In this document: positions 31,341 through 40,624 of the stretch, piece by piece
How the letters are laid out: each line of letters begins with the position of its first letter
Numbering within the stretch: position 1 is the first letter of the stretch
NCBI GenBank assembly: GCA_017410425.1
Contig: JAFQQV010000058.1
Location: 1 to 63,541, forward strand
Direction: 5' to 3'
Source: Oscillospiraceae bacterium
Lineage (GTDB): Bacteria; Bacillota; Clostridia; Oscillospirales; Oscillospiraceae
Length of the DNA stretch: 63,541 nt
Translations under genes and position numbers: made by a program
The notes under the pieces: model-generated
Database searches by the model: none
Told to the model about the DNA's origin: nothing
The model's input: the letters and a program-made list of their open reading frames with translations, nothing else

Positions 31341-32285
31341 TTATTTTCTGAATTTGGCTCTGTACTCAAGCAGCTTTCTGCAGGCTTCTTCGCGGGTGAG
31401 ATAATACTGGTTTATCTCTGCCACGCGGCTGTTTTCCTCGCTGTAGTCCCGGAAACTACGTCTGTACTCTGCAGGGGAGCAGCCGGCAATTTCCGCAAAA
31501 GCCTTCATCATGTAGCGTACATCGGAAAATCCGCTGGCGATGCTTATATCCAGCAGATTCATCTCAGAAGACTGGAGCAGGCGGCTGGCATTTTCAAAAC
31601 GCTTCTGTTTAAGATACTCCTGAAAGCTGATTCCCATTGTATCCTTAAACGCATGGCTGAGGTAGGACAGGGAAAGATTCTCCTTTTCTGCAAGTTCACC
31701 CAGCGTCAGCTTCTGGTGGAAGTTTTCATCCACATATTCCAGAATGCGGGAAATGGTTTTTGCCCGCAGTTTGCTTACCTTGGTGTCGTCATTTTTCCTT
31801 TCAGCTCTTGGCAGAAGATTTATCAGAATATTAATCAGCTTCGCCTGGAGTATAAAGCATTCACCGGCATCATCCTCCGGCATACCGGGATAGGACAGAG
31901 CGAGGTCAAGACAGATACTCCTGAGCGCCTGCTGCTCCTCTTTGGTCATTAGCTGGCTTATATCGGTATCTACCACGAAGAAAGGGCTTATCCTGTGGGA
32001 GAGGAAATACTCCAGCATGGCAAAGGAGGTCTGAACAGTGATGAGAAGAACTCCATTCTCACCGGAGCGCATCTCGTGCATCTCCATAGGGCCGATGACC
32101 GCAATGTTGCCTTCTGTCAGACGGCTGACTTTGCCGCTGGAAAAGATAATATCGGCCTCGCCTTCCAGCGCCATCATAAGCTCACATTCACGGTGGTAGT
32201 GGGGAGCGCGGTAATACAATTTTGACAGGAAGAGGTTCAGACCTCTGTAATAGTTATGTTCTATGACCTGATATTCCTGAATCAT
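31341..32285 (-). CDS. AraC-family transcriptional regulator of the mannoside operon
   Basis: This 314-residue protein has an N-terminal cupin-like sensing region (HYHRECELMMALEGEADI) and a C-terminal AraC DNA-binding domain of two helix-turn-helix motifs: LGELAEKENLSLSYLSHAFKD, then LLDISIASGFSDVRYMMKAF and CSPAEYRR. Start placed at MIQEYQVIEHN after GGGAGG; the track upstream has no ribosome site. It is transcribed divergently from the ABC importer and alpha-mannosidase genes, which it most likely activates on sensing a sugar. Confidence 0.85.
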   Translation of the reverse strand: MIQEYQVIEHNYYRGLNLFLSKLYYRAPHYHRECELMMALEGEADIIFSSGKVSRLTEGNIAVIGPMEMHEMRSGENGVLLITVQTSFAMLEYFLSHRISPFFVVDTDISQLMTKEEQQALRSICLDLALSYPGMPEDDAGECFILQAKLINILINLLPRAERKNDDTKVSKLRAKTISRILEYVDENFHQKLTLGELAEKENLSLSYLSHAFKDTMGISFQEYLKQKRFENASRLLQSSEMNLLDISIASGFSDVRYMMKAFAEIAGCSPAEYRRSFRDYSEENSRVAEINQYYLTREEACRKLLEYRAKFRK

Positions 32286-32373
32286 AGTCCGGCCTCCCGA
32301 CAAAGAATACATTTATTTTATATTATTCATGGTACAAGAGCAAGGGGAAGACACAAGTTTGCTGTTTTCTTGC

Positions 32374-32554
32374 GATTAGTTTGAGCACTTTTGTAAAGGG
32401 GAAAACAGTTTTGCTTGATGAGCTTTGCACATTTCTGACATCTGAGTCTTCAAACAGCTGGGTTTTTGAGGCATTTTCGTAAAAAATGACAGTTTTTCAG
32501 TTCAACTTAATCTGAGTAAAAGGTAGAACAAGAACTTTTTACAGCAAACTAATC
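32374..32554. promoter_or_regulatory. Inverted GATTAGTTTG pair in the divergent regulator/operon gap
   Basis: GATTAGTTTG at 32374-32383 recurs exactly in inverted orientation (CAAACTAATC) at 32545-32554. The pair sits in the 389-base gap between the AraC gene and the first importer gene, which holds no open frame. AraC-type proteins often bind separated half-sites, so these are candidates. Confidence 0.45.
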
Positions 32555-32619
32555 ACTAAAAGACAGCGAATATGTGAATGTTGTTTTCTGTATCTGACAA
32601 TACAATAGAATCAGAAAGC

Positions 32620-32641
32620 TTGCAGTGGCAGCCCACTGCAA
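32620..32641. promoter_or_regulatory. Perfect inverted repeat in the importer leader
   Basis: TTGCAGTGG-CAGC-CCACTGCAA lies 34 bases before the binding-protein ATG and just downstream of TACAAT, a possible -10 box. It could be an operator or a 5' mRNA hairpin. Confidence 0.5.
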
Positions 32642-32674
32642 CAAAACCAAAAAATCTGATAAAGGAGAATTCAA

Positions 32675-34081
32675 ATGAAAAAGTATCTTGCACTTCTTCT
32701 CGTGTTCTGCATGGTATTTGCTCTGTGTGCCTGCGGCGCCAAGGAAGAGCCCGCACCTGCACCTGCACCAGCAGCACCCGCAGACGGTGACGCACCTGCA
32801 GCAGCCCCTGTAGAAAAGCAGCAGATCGTTGTTGCCTTCAACGACGCTTCTGATACCGGCGAAAACGGCTTTACCTACAAGTGGATCAAGTCCGTTGCCG
32901 ACAAGTGGAACAGCGACGAATACGAAATCGTTATTCAGAACGAGCCCGTATCCGACAGTGACTTCACCACCAAGATGCACCTGCAGCTGTCCGACCCCTC
33001 CACCGCACCTGACATCGTTCTTTACGACGGCTTCCAGCTCCAGTCCGACATTTCCGCTGGCTACTTCATCGCTCTCGATGATCTGGCAGCAGGCTGGGAT
33101 GGCTGGAACAACGGCTACATCAGCGAGCACACCAAGCGCAACGGCACCGGTATTGATGGCGTGCTTTACGGCATCCCCGCATTCACCGATACCCGCTGCA
33201 TCTGGATCAACAAGGACCTCTTTGACCAGGCTGGCCTGGGCAAGGATTGGCAGCCCACCACCTGGGCAGAGCTGACCGACGGTCTGGCAACTGTTAAGGA
33301 TGCAACCGGCGTCATCCCCATCTACCTGCCCTCCTCCGAAGGTGAAGGCGAAAAGACCACCATGCAGGGCTTCCTTATGTACTACTATGGCACCGGCGAG
33401 CGTCTGGTTGACGATGCAACCGGCATCTGGAATGTAAATACCCAGGGCCTGTACGACACCTTCAAGCTCTACAGCGACATCTATGCAAACGGTCTGGGCA
33501 TGCCCGAGGCTGAGATCCTCGACTCCCACGCCCGCAACACCGCAACCGATTACTTCAAGGAGTCCCAGCTTGCCGCATACCAGTACGGCACCTGGTACGC
33601 TTCCAAGTTCCTGCCCCAGAACAGCCCCTGGGAAGGCTTTGAAGACATAATCAAGCCCATCAAGGTTCCCATGCAGAACGGCGGCGGCTTCATCAGCCTG
33701 TCCGGTGGCTCCTGCCTTGCAATCTCCACCGCATGTGAGTGCCCTGAGGCAGCATTTGACTTTATCGCTGCTCTCTTCGAAGATGTTGACGCATACGTTG
33801 ACTACCTCATCGGCGGCGGCAACCTGTCCATCGTTCCCTCTGCTTCCGAGAATGAGAAGTACGTTTCTGAGTTCCCCTTCCTGGATGAAGCTATCGAGTA
33901 TCTGGAGTTCAGCTACATCCGTCCCGCAAACGAGAACTATGCAACTGTTTCCTCCTTCATCGCATCCGCAGTTGAAAAGGCTGTGACCGATGGCCCCGAG
34001 GCAGCACTTGAGTACTACAACCAGGCTGTTACCGACCTTGTCGGCGCTGAGTTTGTAAACGACGGCGGCTACCTCAAGTAA
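32675..34081 (+). CDS. Sugar ABC transporter substrate-binding lipoprotein
   Basis: This 468-residue lipoprotein has lipobox ALCACG with the anchor Cys at residue 20, then an Ala/Pro linker (EEPAPAPAPAAPAD). The mature part is a family 1 extracellular solute-binding protein (DIVLYDGFQLQSDI, GVLYGIPAFTDTRCIWINKDLFDQAG split over the hinge). AAGGAG precedes the ATG. It heads the operon and is followed by two permease genes, a GH38 mannosidase and mannose-metabolising enzymes, which suggests import of mannose-containing oligosaccharides. No ATPase gene is present, so a shared MsmX-like ATPase elsewhere is likely. Confidence 0.9.
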   Translation: MKKYLALLLVFCMVFALCACGAKEEPAPAPAPAAPADGDAPAAAPVEKQQIVVAFNDASDTGENGFTYKWIKSVADKWNSDEYEIVIQNEPVSDSDFTTKMHLQLSDPSTAPDIVLYDGFQLQSDISAGYFIALDDLAAGWDGWNNGYISEHTKRNGTGIDGVLYGIPAFTDTRCIWINKDLFDQAGLGKDWQPTTWAELTDGLATVKDATGVIPIYLPSSEGEGEKTTMQGFLMYYYGTGERLVDDATGIWNVNTQGLYDTFKLYSDIYANGLGMPEAEILDSHARNTATDYFKESQLAAYQYGTWYASKFLPQNSPWEGFEDIIKPIKVPMQNGGGFISLSGGSCLAISTACECPEAAFDFIAALFEDVDAYVDYLIGGGNLSIVPSASENEKYVSEFPFLDEAIEYLEFSYIRPANENYATVSSFIASAVEKAVTDGPEAALEYYNQAVTDLVGAEFVNDGGYLK

Positions 34082-34097
34082 TTTCAAGCTTTAATAT

Positions 34098-34122
34098 AAG
34101 CGGCGGCTTTCTGCCGCCGCTT
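34098..34122 (+). terminator. Hairpin after the binding-protein gene
   Basis: AAGCGGCGGC/GCCGCCGCTT with a five-base loop but only a poor T-run. It may protect the binding-protein transcript end or reduce read-through to the permeases. Confidence 0.55.
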
Positions 34123-34205
34123 ATTCCAATTTTAATGATTGAATAAAATGCTGAATACATTTCAGAGCTTTATTGAGTTATTAAATGAAGGAAGTTGAAA
34201 AGATT

Positions 34206-35111
34206 ATGAGAAATTCATCAGTTGGAAAACGCCTGCCGCTTGTTCAGGGCGCAGGCACTCTGGTCTATAAGACATGGATGCTGTGGCCTGCAGTGGTGCT
34301 TCTGGCAATATTCTTTATACTGCCCATCTGCATGGCGCTGTACTATTCCTTTACAAACCTGGCCCTATCCGGCGCTGCGGCAAAGAACCTGGAGTTTATA
34401 TGGTTTGACAACTATGCCAAGATGCTCAAGGACAAGGATATGCTCAAGTCTATCCGGGCAACCCTTGTTTTCCTGCTTGGTTCCGTTGCCGGTCAGACTC
34501 TGCTGGGCTTCGTTTTTGCCTATCTTATGAAGGGCAGGAACGCCACCTTCCGCCGCGTTACCGGTTCCTGCATCCTCACCGGCTGGGTCATGCCTCAGGT
34601 TGTGGCTGCCATCTGCATGTATGCCTTCTTCTATAACAAAGATAGCGGCACTCTCAACCGCATCATCGGCCTTCTGGGGGCAGAGCCAGTTGCCTGGTTA
34701 TATGACCACGCCCTGCTTTCGGTAACCATCGCCAACATCTGGCATGGTGCGGCCTACTCTATGATGGTATTCCAGGCGGCGCTGGATAACGTGCCTGCCG
34801 ACACCACGGAGTCTGCCATGCTGGACGGTGCAAGCCCCTGGCAGACTCTCATACATATAACCATACCCCAGATAAAGGGTACGGTTTTTTCCAACACCAT
34901 GCTCATTACCCTCAAAACCATCGGTGTGTTTGAGCTTATCTTTACCATGACCGGTGGCGGCCCTGCCGGCAAGACCCAGACCCTGCCGGTATACATGTAC
35001 CTGCAGGCCTTCAAGAGCTTCCAGCTGGGCTACGGCAGCGCAATCTCTGTGGTATTGCTGGTATTGGGTATTATGCTGAGCGTGCTGTATACCCGTGTCT
35101 ACAAAGAGTGA
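34206..35111 (+). CDS. Sugar ABC transporter permease (MalF-type)
   Basis: This 301-residue protein has six membrane segments (LWPAVVLLAIFFILPI first) and the EAA loop ESAMLDGASPWQTLIHITIPQ near residue 215. It ends LSVLYTRVYKE. The start is set at MRNSSVGKRLPL with GGAAG upstream; an ATG seven codons earlier has no ribosome site. It pairs with the next gene to form the membrane channel for the lipoprotein upstream. Confidence 0.88.
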   Translation: MRNSSVGKRLPLVQGAGTLVYKTWMLWPAVVLLAIFFILPICMALYYSFTNLALSGAAAKNLEFIWFDNYAKMLKDKDMLKSIRATLVFLLGSVAGQTLLGFVFAYLMKGRNATFRRVTGSCILTGWVMPQVVAAICMYAFFYNKDSGTLNRIIGLLGAEPVAWLYDHALLSVTIANIWHGAAYSMMVFQAALDNVPADTTESAMLDGASPWQTLIHITIPQIKGTVFSNTMLITLKTIGVFELIFTMTGGGPAGKTQTLPVYMYLQAFKSFQLGYGSAISVVLLVLGIMLSVLYTRVYKE

Positions 35112-35126
35112 AAGGAGGAGAGATAA

Positions 35127-35945
35127 ATGAACAGAAAAAGAAGTGCAAGAAACGCTTATATTATCATGAGCGTTATGGCCATAGTTTTTATTATGCCCCT
35201 TCTGTGGGTCATCTTCGCCTCCTTCAATCCTGATGCCGGCGTTGGTCTGAAGCTCCCCTCCACCTGGGTTATTGAAAACTATCAGGCCGTTCTGAGCGAG
35301 AGCAAGAATGTGCGCTCCTTCGGCATAGGCCTTGCCCTCTCCATCGGCGTTGCCACACTTGAGGTCATAGTCTGCGCCCTTGCAAGCTATCCTCTGTCCC
35401 GATATGAGCTTCGCTATAAAAAGTCCTTCATGTACACCATACTTTTCATGTCCTGTCTGCCCATGACAGCGCTGATGATCCCGGCCTACAAGCTTTTTGT
35501 GCAGCTGCATCTGATGGACAATATCCTTGGCGTGGTGCTCTTCATGGCGGCAACTCAGCTGCCCTATAATATGTGGATGATGAAAAACTTCATGGACCAG
35601 GTGGCTATTGAACTGGAAGAAGCCGCATGGGTTGACGGTGCCAACAAGCTCAAGAGCCTTATCCACATCGTCATGCCTCTGATGATTCCCGGCCTCTGCA
35701 CCATCGGCATTCACTCCTTTACCTCCTCCTGGGGCAACTTCTTTACCCCCTTCATTCTGCTGACCTCCACCTCCAACTATCCCGCCGCAGTCAGACTTTA
35801 TCAGTTCTTCGGTACCCACGGCGTAAATTACGGTCACCTTGCGGCTTATTCTGTGCTATACTCTATACCGTCTATAGTACTCTACAGCATGGCCCAGAGC
35901 TTCATGTCCAAGGGCTTCATCATGCAGGGAGCAAACAAGGGATAA
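35127..35945 (+). CDS. Sugar ABC transporter permease (MalG-type)
   Basis: This 272-residue protein has six membrane segments. The EAA loop reads ELEEAAWVDGANKLKSLIHI near residue 170, and FVQLHLMDNILGVVL-type sequence before it is usual for carbohydrate uptake family 1. AAAGGAGGAGAG precedes the ATG, 15 bases after the partner permease. It ends 19 bases before the alpha-mannosidase gene. Confidence 0.9.
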   Translation: MNRKRSARNAYIIMSVMAIVFIMPLLWVIFASFNPDAGVGLKLPSTWVIENYQAVLSESKNVRSFGIGLALSIGVATLEVIVCALASYPLSRYELRYKKSFMYTILFMSCLPMTALMIPAYKLFVQLHLMDNILGVVLFMAATQLPYNMWMMKNFMDQVAIELEEAAWVDGANKLKSLIHIVMPLMIPGLCTIGIHSFTSSWGNFFTPFILLTSTSNYPAAVRLYQFFGTHGVNYGHLAAYSVLYSIPSIVLYSMAQSFMSKGFIMQGANKG

Positions 35946-35964
35946 TATCCAAGAGGTATTGCTT

Positions 35965-38900
35965 ATGATTCAACATCAGCTTGAGGCGCGGATTTTCCGC
36001 ATCCTCTCAGACTTTGACAGGGAGCTTGCAGCCTTCAGGGCGCCTGCAAAGCTGTATAGCTTCGATGAAAATGGAAACAGAATTGCCATCGCCAACGGCA
36101 CTGTCTGGGGCGAAAATCCTTGGCAGGATTTTGAGGTGGAGCTATATGCTGAGCCTGCCCCCGCAGGCCGGAAGAACTATCTCTACCTGACCACCGGCCG
36201 CGAGGGCCAGTGGGATGCCTGCAACCCCCAGTTTGAGGCCAGAATAAATGGTCGTGTCATGCAGGCCTTTGACGTAAACCATACCCGCATGCCTCTGGAT
36301 GAGTGCGGCGACATCACGGTTTCTCTTAAGGGCTACTGCTGCGGCAGTGAGCTCAAGGCTCCCCGGCCTTTTGTCAGCGCTGAGCTGCGGCAGATAAATA
36401 CCGAGCTTGAGCAGCTGAGCTACGATATCCGCGTGCCCTTTGAGGCCGCCACCCTTCTGCCCGCCGGTGAGCGGGAGAGGGAAGTGGCGCTGGAAACCAT
36501 TGCCAGGGCAATTGACCTGCTTGATATGCGCGTTTTCCACAGCGCAGAATTTGATGAGAGTGTTGCCGCAGCTCGCCGCTATATGCAGGAGAATTACTAT
36601 GCAAAGCGCCAGGACATGACTCCCATAGCCATTGCTGACTCTATCGGTCACACCCATATCGATGTTGCCTGGCTCTGGGATATTGAGCAGAGCCGCCACA
36701 AGGCCATCCGCAGCTTTTCCACCGTCTGCGACCTGATGGACAGATACCCCGAATATCAGTTCATGAGCAGCCAGCCTGTGCTCTATGAGTTCGTAAAAGA
36801 GGACGAGCCTGAGCTTTATGAGCGTATCAAGGCCTATGTTGCCGAAGGCCGCTGGGAAGTGGAAGGCGGTATGTGGGTTGAGGCCGACTGCAATATCAGC
36901 GGCGGCGAAGCCCTTGCAAGACAGTTCCTTTACGGTCAGCGCTTTTTTGATGAGGAGTTTGGCAAGCGCTGCCGCGTGCTCTGGCTGCCGGACGTTTTTG
37001 GTTACTCCGCAGCCCTGCCCCAGCTTATGAAGCTCTGCGGTATTGACTATTTTATGACCACCAAGATAAGCTGGAACGAATATAACAAGATGCCCTATGA
37101 CACCTTCAGCTGGAAGGGCATAGACGGCACATGTGTGCTTACCCATTTCTCCCCGCCGAGAGATTACTATTCCACCAACATCGGCGAAGGTCACCACCGC
37201 CACCATGACCACTACACCACCTACACCTCCATCATGAACCCCTCTGAGATTGCCGGTGGCTGGAAACGCTTTATGCAGAAGGGTCTGGACGAGCACTTCC
37301 TTGTGCTCTACGGCTATGGCGACGGAGGCGGCGGCCCCACGGACGGCATGCTGGAAAGAGCCAGACGTATGGCAGTGCCAATGCCCCTGACTCCGGTTGT
37401 AAAGCAGGAGTTTGCCCGCCCCTTCTTTGAAAAGCTGGATGCACGCGTGGGCAAGGATCCCAACTTACCTGTCTGGAGCGGTGAGCTCTATCTGGAGTTC
37501 CACCGCGGCACCTACACCTCTCAGGGCCCCACCAAGCGCAATAACCGCCTGGCGGAGATTGCCCTGCGCAGGGCGGAGCTGAGATGCGTCCAGTCCGGGC
37601 AGAAGCACAAGGATACGCTGGACAAGGTCTGGCACGATGTGCTGACTCTCCAGTTCCATGATATTCTTCCTGGTTCCTCTATCCACAAGGTATATGAGGA
37701 TTCCGACAAGAGCTATGCCCAGTGCTTCAAGGCTCTGGACAGTATCGTGACTGATACCGAGAATGCTCTTGTTGTACCTGATGGAAGTAGCCTCTGCATC
37801 TTCAACGATCTGGACTTTGTGCGTGACGATGTGATATCCTTCAAGGCAGACGCTGCTGTCGGCAGCCTTGAAGATGGCAAAGGAAAACTCTTCCCGGTTG
37901 AAAAGCTGGGCGATGGCTATCTTGCCTATGTGGAGGGCCTCAGCCCCTTTGCCGCAAACAATTTCCGCATCAAAGAGGAGGCCGTGGCTTCCGTAAAGCT
38001 CCGCGTTGACAGAGAAGGCTTTGATACTCCCTTCTACTCCGGACGCTTTGATGAATCCATGCGCATTGTGAGCCTTTACGACAAGCGCGCCGGGCGTGAG
38101 CTCTGCCCCGATGGCAAGGCTCTCAACCGCCTTGTCTGCTACGAGAACAAGCCCCACAACTATGACGCATGGGATATCAACATCTACTACCAGCGCAGAC
38201 ATTGGGAAATAGACAATGTGGTGGATGTGCAGCCTCTTGGCACAGGCACAGTCTTTGCGGGCCTGCGTGTCAAGTGGGAGTACATGTCCTCTGTTATCAC
38301 CCAGGACATTATCTTCTATGCCGACTCTCCCCGCATTGACTTTAAGACTCACGCCAGCTGGCAGGAGCAGACCTATGTTCTCAAGGCCCATTTCCCCCTG
38401 GATGTTTTCCACACCGACATCCGCTGCGACATTCAGTATGGCAATGTCAGCCGTCCCACCTGCAAGAACACCAGCTGGGATGTGGCCCGCTTCGAAGTCT
38501 GCGTCCACAAGTGGGTGGATATTTCCGAGTCTGACTACGGCGTGGCCCTGCTCAATGACTGCAAGTACGGCCACGGCGCAACAGACGATGACCTGAGCCT
38601 TACCCTGATTAAAACCTCCCACTACCCGGACGAAAGCGGCGACGTGGGTGAGCATGAGTTTTCCTATGCGCTCTATCCCCACATGGGCGATTGGCGCGAG
38701 GGCAATGTTATCGCCGAGGCCTATAAGTTCAACATGCCCGCTGCCGCAATCAGCGGCGTAAAGGCTGCAAATACCGAATCTCTCATCAAGCTGGAGGGCA
38801 AGGGCGCAGTCATCGAGGCTGTGAAGCCTGCCGAGGACGGCGAGGGCGTAGTTGTCCGCCTCTATGAATGCTTCGGCGGCCGCAGAACCGTAAAGCTTAA

Positions 38901-39033
38901 GCCCAGCTTTGAGTTTAATAGCGCCCATATTGTGAATATCCTTGAAGAAGAGCTTGAAAGCGTCCCTGTTGTTGATGGGGCGGTGGAACTCAGGCTCAAA
39001 CCCTATCAGATTCTCAGCATTAGATTCTGTTAA
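35965..39033 (+). CDS. Alpha-mannosidase, glycoside hydrolase family 38
   Basis: This 1022-residue enzyme has no signal peptide, so it acts in the cytosol on imported sugars. The GH38 catalytic domain starts near residue 223 with DSIGHTHIDVAWLWDIEQSR (zinc ligands His and Asp) and has the nucleophile Asp in LWLPDVFGYSAALPQ near residue 341. YGYGDGGGGPTDGM and LQFHDILPGSSIHKVYED follow. The C-terminal half is the usual beta-sandwich mannosidase region. Full length for the family. ATG at 35965 is preferred to an earlier TTG because AAGAGGT lies seven bases upstream. Confidence 0.93.
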   Translation: MIQHQLEARIFRILSDFDRELAAFRAPAKLYSFDENGNRIAIANGTVWGENPWQDFEVELYAEPAPAGRKNYLYLTTGREGQWDACNPQFEARINGRVMQAFDVNHTRMPLDECGDITVSLKGYCCGSELKAPRPFVSAELRQINTELEQLSYDIRVPFEAATLLPAGEREREVALETIARAIDLLDMRVFHSAEFDESVAAARRYMQENYYAKRQDMTPIAIADSIGHTHIDVAWLWDIEQSRHKAIRSFSTVCDLMDRYPEYQFMSSQPVLYEFVKEDEPELYERIKAYVAEGRWEVEGGMWVEADCNISGGEALARQFLYGQRFFDEEFGKRCRVLWLPDVFGYSAALPQLMKLCGIDYFMTTKISWNEYNKMPYDTFSWKGIDGTCVLTHFSPPRDYYSTNIGEGHHRHHDHYTTYTSIMNPSEIAGGWKRFMQKGLDEHFLVLYGYGDGGGGPTDGMLERARRMAVPMPLTPVVKQEFARPFFEKLDARVGKDPNLPVWSGELYLEFHRGTYTSQGPTKRNNRLAEIALRRAELRCVQSGQKHKDTLDKVWHDVLTLQFHDILPGSSIHKVYEDSDKSYAQCFKALDSIVTDTENALVVPDGSSLCIFNDLDFVRDDVISFKADAAVGSLEDGKGKLFPVEKLGDGYLAYVEGLSPFAANNFRIKEEAVASVKLRVDREGFDTPFYSGRFDESMRIVSLYDKRAGRELCPDGKALNRLVCYENKPHNYDAWDINIYYQRRHWEIDNVVDVQPLGTGTVFAGLRVKWEYMSSVITQDIIFYADSPRIDFKTHASWQEQTYVLKAHFPLDVFHTDIRCDIQYGNVSRPTCKNTSWDVARFEVCVHKWVDISESDYGVALLNDCKYGHGATDDDLSLTLIKTSHYPDESGDVGEHEFSYALYPHMGDWREGNVIAEAYKFNMPAAAISGVKAANTESLIKLEGKGAVIEAVKPAEDGEGVVVRLYECFGGRRTVKLKPSFEFNSAHIVNILEEELESVPVVDGAVELRLKPYQILSIRFC

Positions 39034-39049
39034 AGAAAAGGAGCTTAAT

Positions 39050-39736
39050 ATGAAACGTTCCGAAATAAACGCCGCTCTCAAAGAGCTTGAAGCCATGTGC
39101 GAAAAAGAGCATTGCTATCTGCCGCCCTTCTGCCACTTTACGCCCGAGCAGTGGGAAAACATCGGCCACGAGTATGACGAAGTCCGTGACTGCATGCTGG
39201 GCTGGGATATTACCGACTACGGTCTGGGTGACTTTGACAAGGTGGGCTTCTCACTTATAACTATCCGCAACGGCAACCGGGCCATGGCGGACAAGTATCC
39301 CAAAGTCTATGCTGAAAAGCTTTTGTACATGAAAGAGGGCCAGTACAGCCCCAACCACTTCCACTGGTACAAGACCGAGGACATCATAAACCGCGGTGGC
39401 GGCAATGTGCTTATCAGGGTATATAATTCTCTGCCCGATGAGGAGATCGACCGGGAAAGCGATGTTACCGTGCATATGGACGGCAGAACCTTCACTGTTC
39501 CTGCCGGAACCCAGGTGCGCCTTACTCCCGGTGAGAGCATCCACATCCAGCAGTATATGTACCATGACTTTGAGGTTGAGCCCGGCACCGGCCCCGTGCT
39601 TCTCGGCGAGGTCAGCCAGTGCAACGATGACAATAACGACAACCGCTTCAATCCTCCCGTGGGCCGCTTCCCTGCGATAGAGGAGGATGAGCCTCCTTAC
39701 AGGTATCTCTGCAACGAGTACCCCAAGGCAAAATAA
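39050..39736 (+). CDS. D-lyxose/D-mannose ketol-isomerase (cupin type)
   Basis: This 228-residue cupin-fold protein resembles the D-lyxose isomerase family (YdaE type): MKRSEINAAL start, DYGLGDFDKVGFSLITIRNG, then the metal site PNHFHWYKTEDIINRGGG and HIQQYMYHDFE. Enzymes of this family interconvert D-lyxose/D-xylulose and also D-mannose/D-fructose. Next to an alpha-mannosidase and a fructokinase, the mannose to fructose reaction is the sensible role here. AAAAGGAGC precedes the ATG; it lies 16 bases after the mannosidase stop. Confidence 0.85.
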   Translation: MKRSEINAALKELEAMCEKEHCYLPPFCHFTPEQWENIGHEYDEVRDCMLGWDITDYGLGDFDKVGFSLITIRNGNRAMADKYPKVYAEKLLYMKEGQYSPNHFHWYKTEDIINRGGGNVLIRVYNSLPDEEIDRESDVTVHMDGRTFTVPAGTQVRLTPGESIHIQQYMYHDFEVEPGTGPVLLGEVSQCNDDNNDNRFNPPVGRFPAIEEDEPPYRYLCNEYPKAK

Positions 39737-39739
39737 ATT

Positions 39740-40624
39740 ATGATCCATACCATCTTCAACGATTATCTTTCTGTCAGCGTGGACAGCATGGGCGCCCAGC
39801 TGCGCTCAGTCCGCTCCGCTGATGGAACTGAATATCTCTGGCAGGGTGATGCGCGCTATTGGGCGGATTCCTCGCCGGTGCTGTTTCCCTACATTGCAAG
39901 GCTCTATAATAACAGCTATACTTATCGCGGCGAAGCTTATAACATGGGTATTCACGGCTTTGCGGCGAGCTGCGAGTTCGAACTGGAATACGTAAGTGAT
40001 GACAGCATCAGCCTGCTTCTGCGCGAGAGTGAGGAGACGCTTGCCCAGTATCCTTTCCGCTTTGAACTGCGTATAACTTACAGCCTGTCAGGTTCAAAGC
40101 TGCTTGTGCAAAACAAGGTCAGAAATGCCGATGCCAAGCTCATGCCCTTTGCATTTGGTGCCCACCCCGGCTTCAATGTGCCGCTGGATGAGAGGACGGA
40201 GTTTGAGGATTACTACCTCTGCTTCAATGAGCCCTGTGAGCCTTTGCGTGTGGGCTTTAGCCATGAGCTTTTTATCTCCGGCGAATGCAGCCCCTATCCC
40301 CTTGAAGATGGAAGATATATTAAACTGAAGCACAGCCTTTTTGACGAGGACGCCATCATACTGCGCGACATGGCAAAGTCCGTCACCCTTGGCTGTTTCA
40401 AAACAAACAGAACTCTTACAATAAGCTTTTCCGGCTTTGATTATTTCGGCATTTGGCATGCACCGGGGACTGAAGCCCCCTATGTTTGCCTTGAGCCCTG
40501 GAGCAGCCTCCCGTCCCGGCAGGGAGTTGTGGAGGAACTGACCGAGAAGGCTGATATGCTTATGCTGAAGGCTGGAGAAGAATTTGAGAACCAGTGGAGT
40601 CTCAGTATTCGGGAGGGAAAATGA
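39740..40624 (+). CDS. Aldose 1-epimerase family protein (LacX-like)
   Basis: This 294-residue protein has NDYLSVSVDSMGAQLRSVRS at the start, YLWQGDARYW, GIHGFAASCEF (catalytic His region), FGAHPGFNVPL and CLEPWSSLPS near the end. This is the subgroup of aldose epimerases found in sugar operons. It would speed anomer exchange of mannose released by the mannosidase, or act on phosphorylated sugars. It starts three bases after the isomerase stop, and its own stop overlaps the fructokinase start. Confidence 0.85.
   Translation: MIHTIFNDYLSVSVDSMGAQLRSVRSADGTEYLWQGDARYWADSSPVLFPYIARLYNNSYTYRGEAYNMGIHGFAASCEFELEYVSDDSISLLLRESEETLAQYPFRFELRITYSLSGSKLLVQNKVRNADAKLMPFAFGAHPGFNVPLDERTEFEDYYLCFNEPCEPLRVGFSHELFISGECSPYPLEDGRYIKLKHSLFDEDAIILRDMAKSVTLGCFKTNRTLTISFSGFDYFGIWHAPGTEAPYVCLEPWSSLPSRQGVVEELTEKADMLMLKAGEEFENQWSLSIREGK

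Noticed and set aside
30705-31952. Open frame of 415 codons running through tRNA-Gln and the hairpin region
   Set aside because: It reads through a tRNA, two terminators and inverted repeats and into the antisense of the AraC gene. No ribosome site; its amino acid content is that of repeats.
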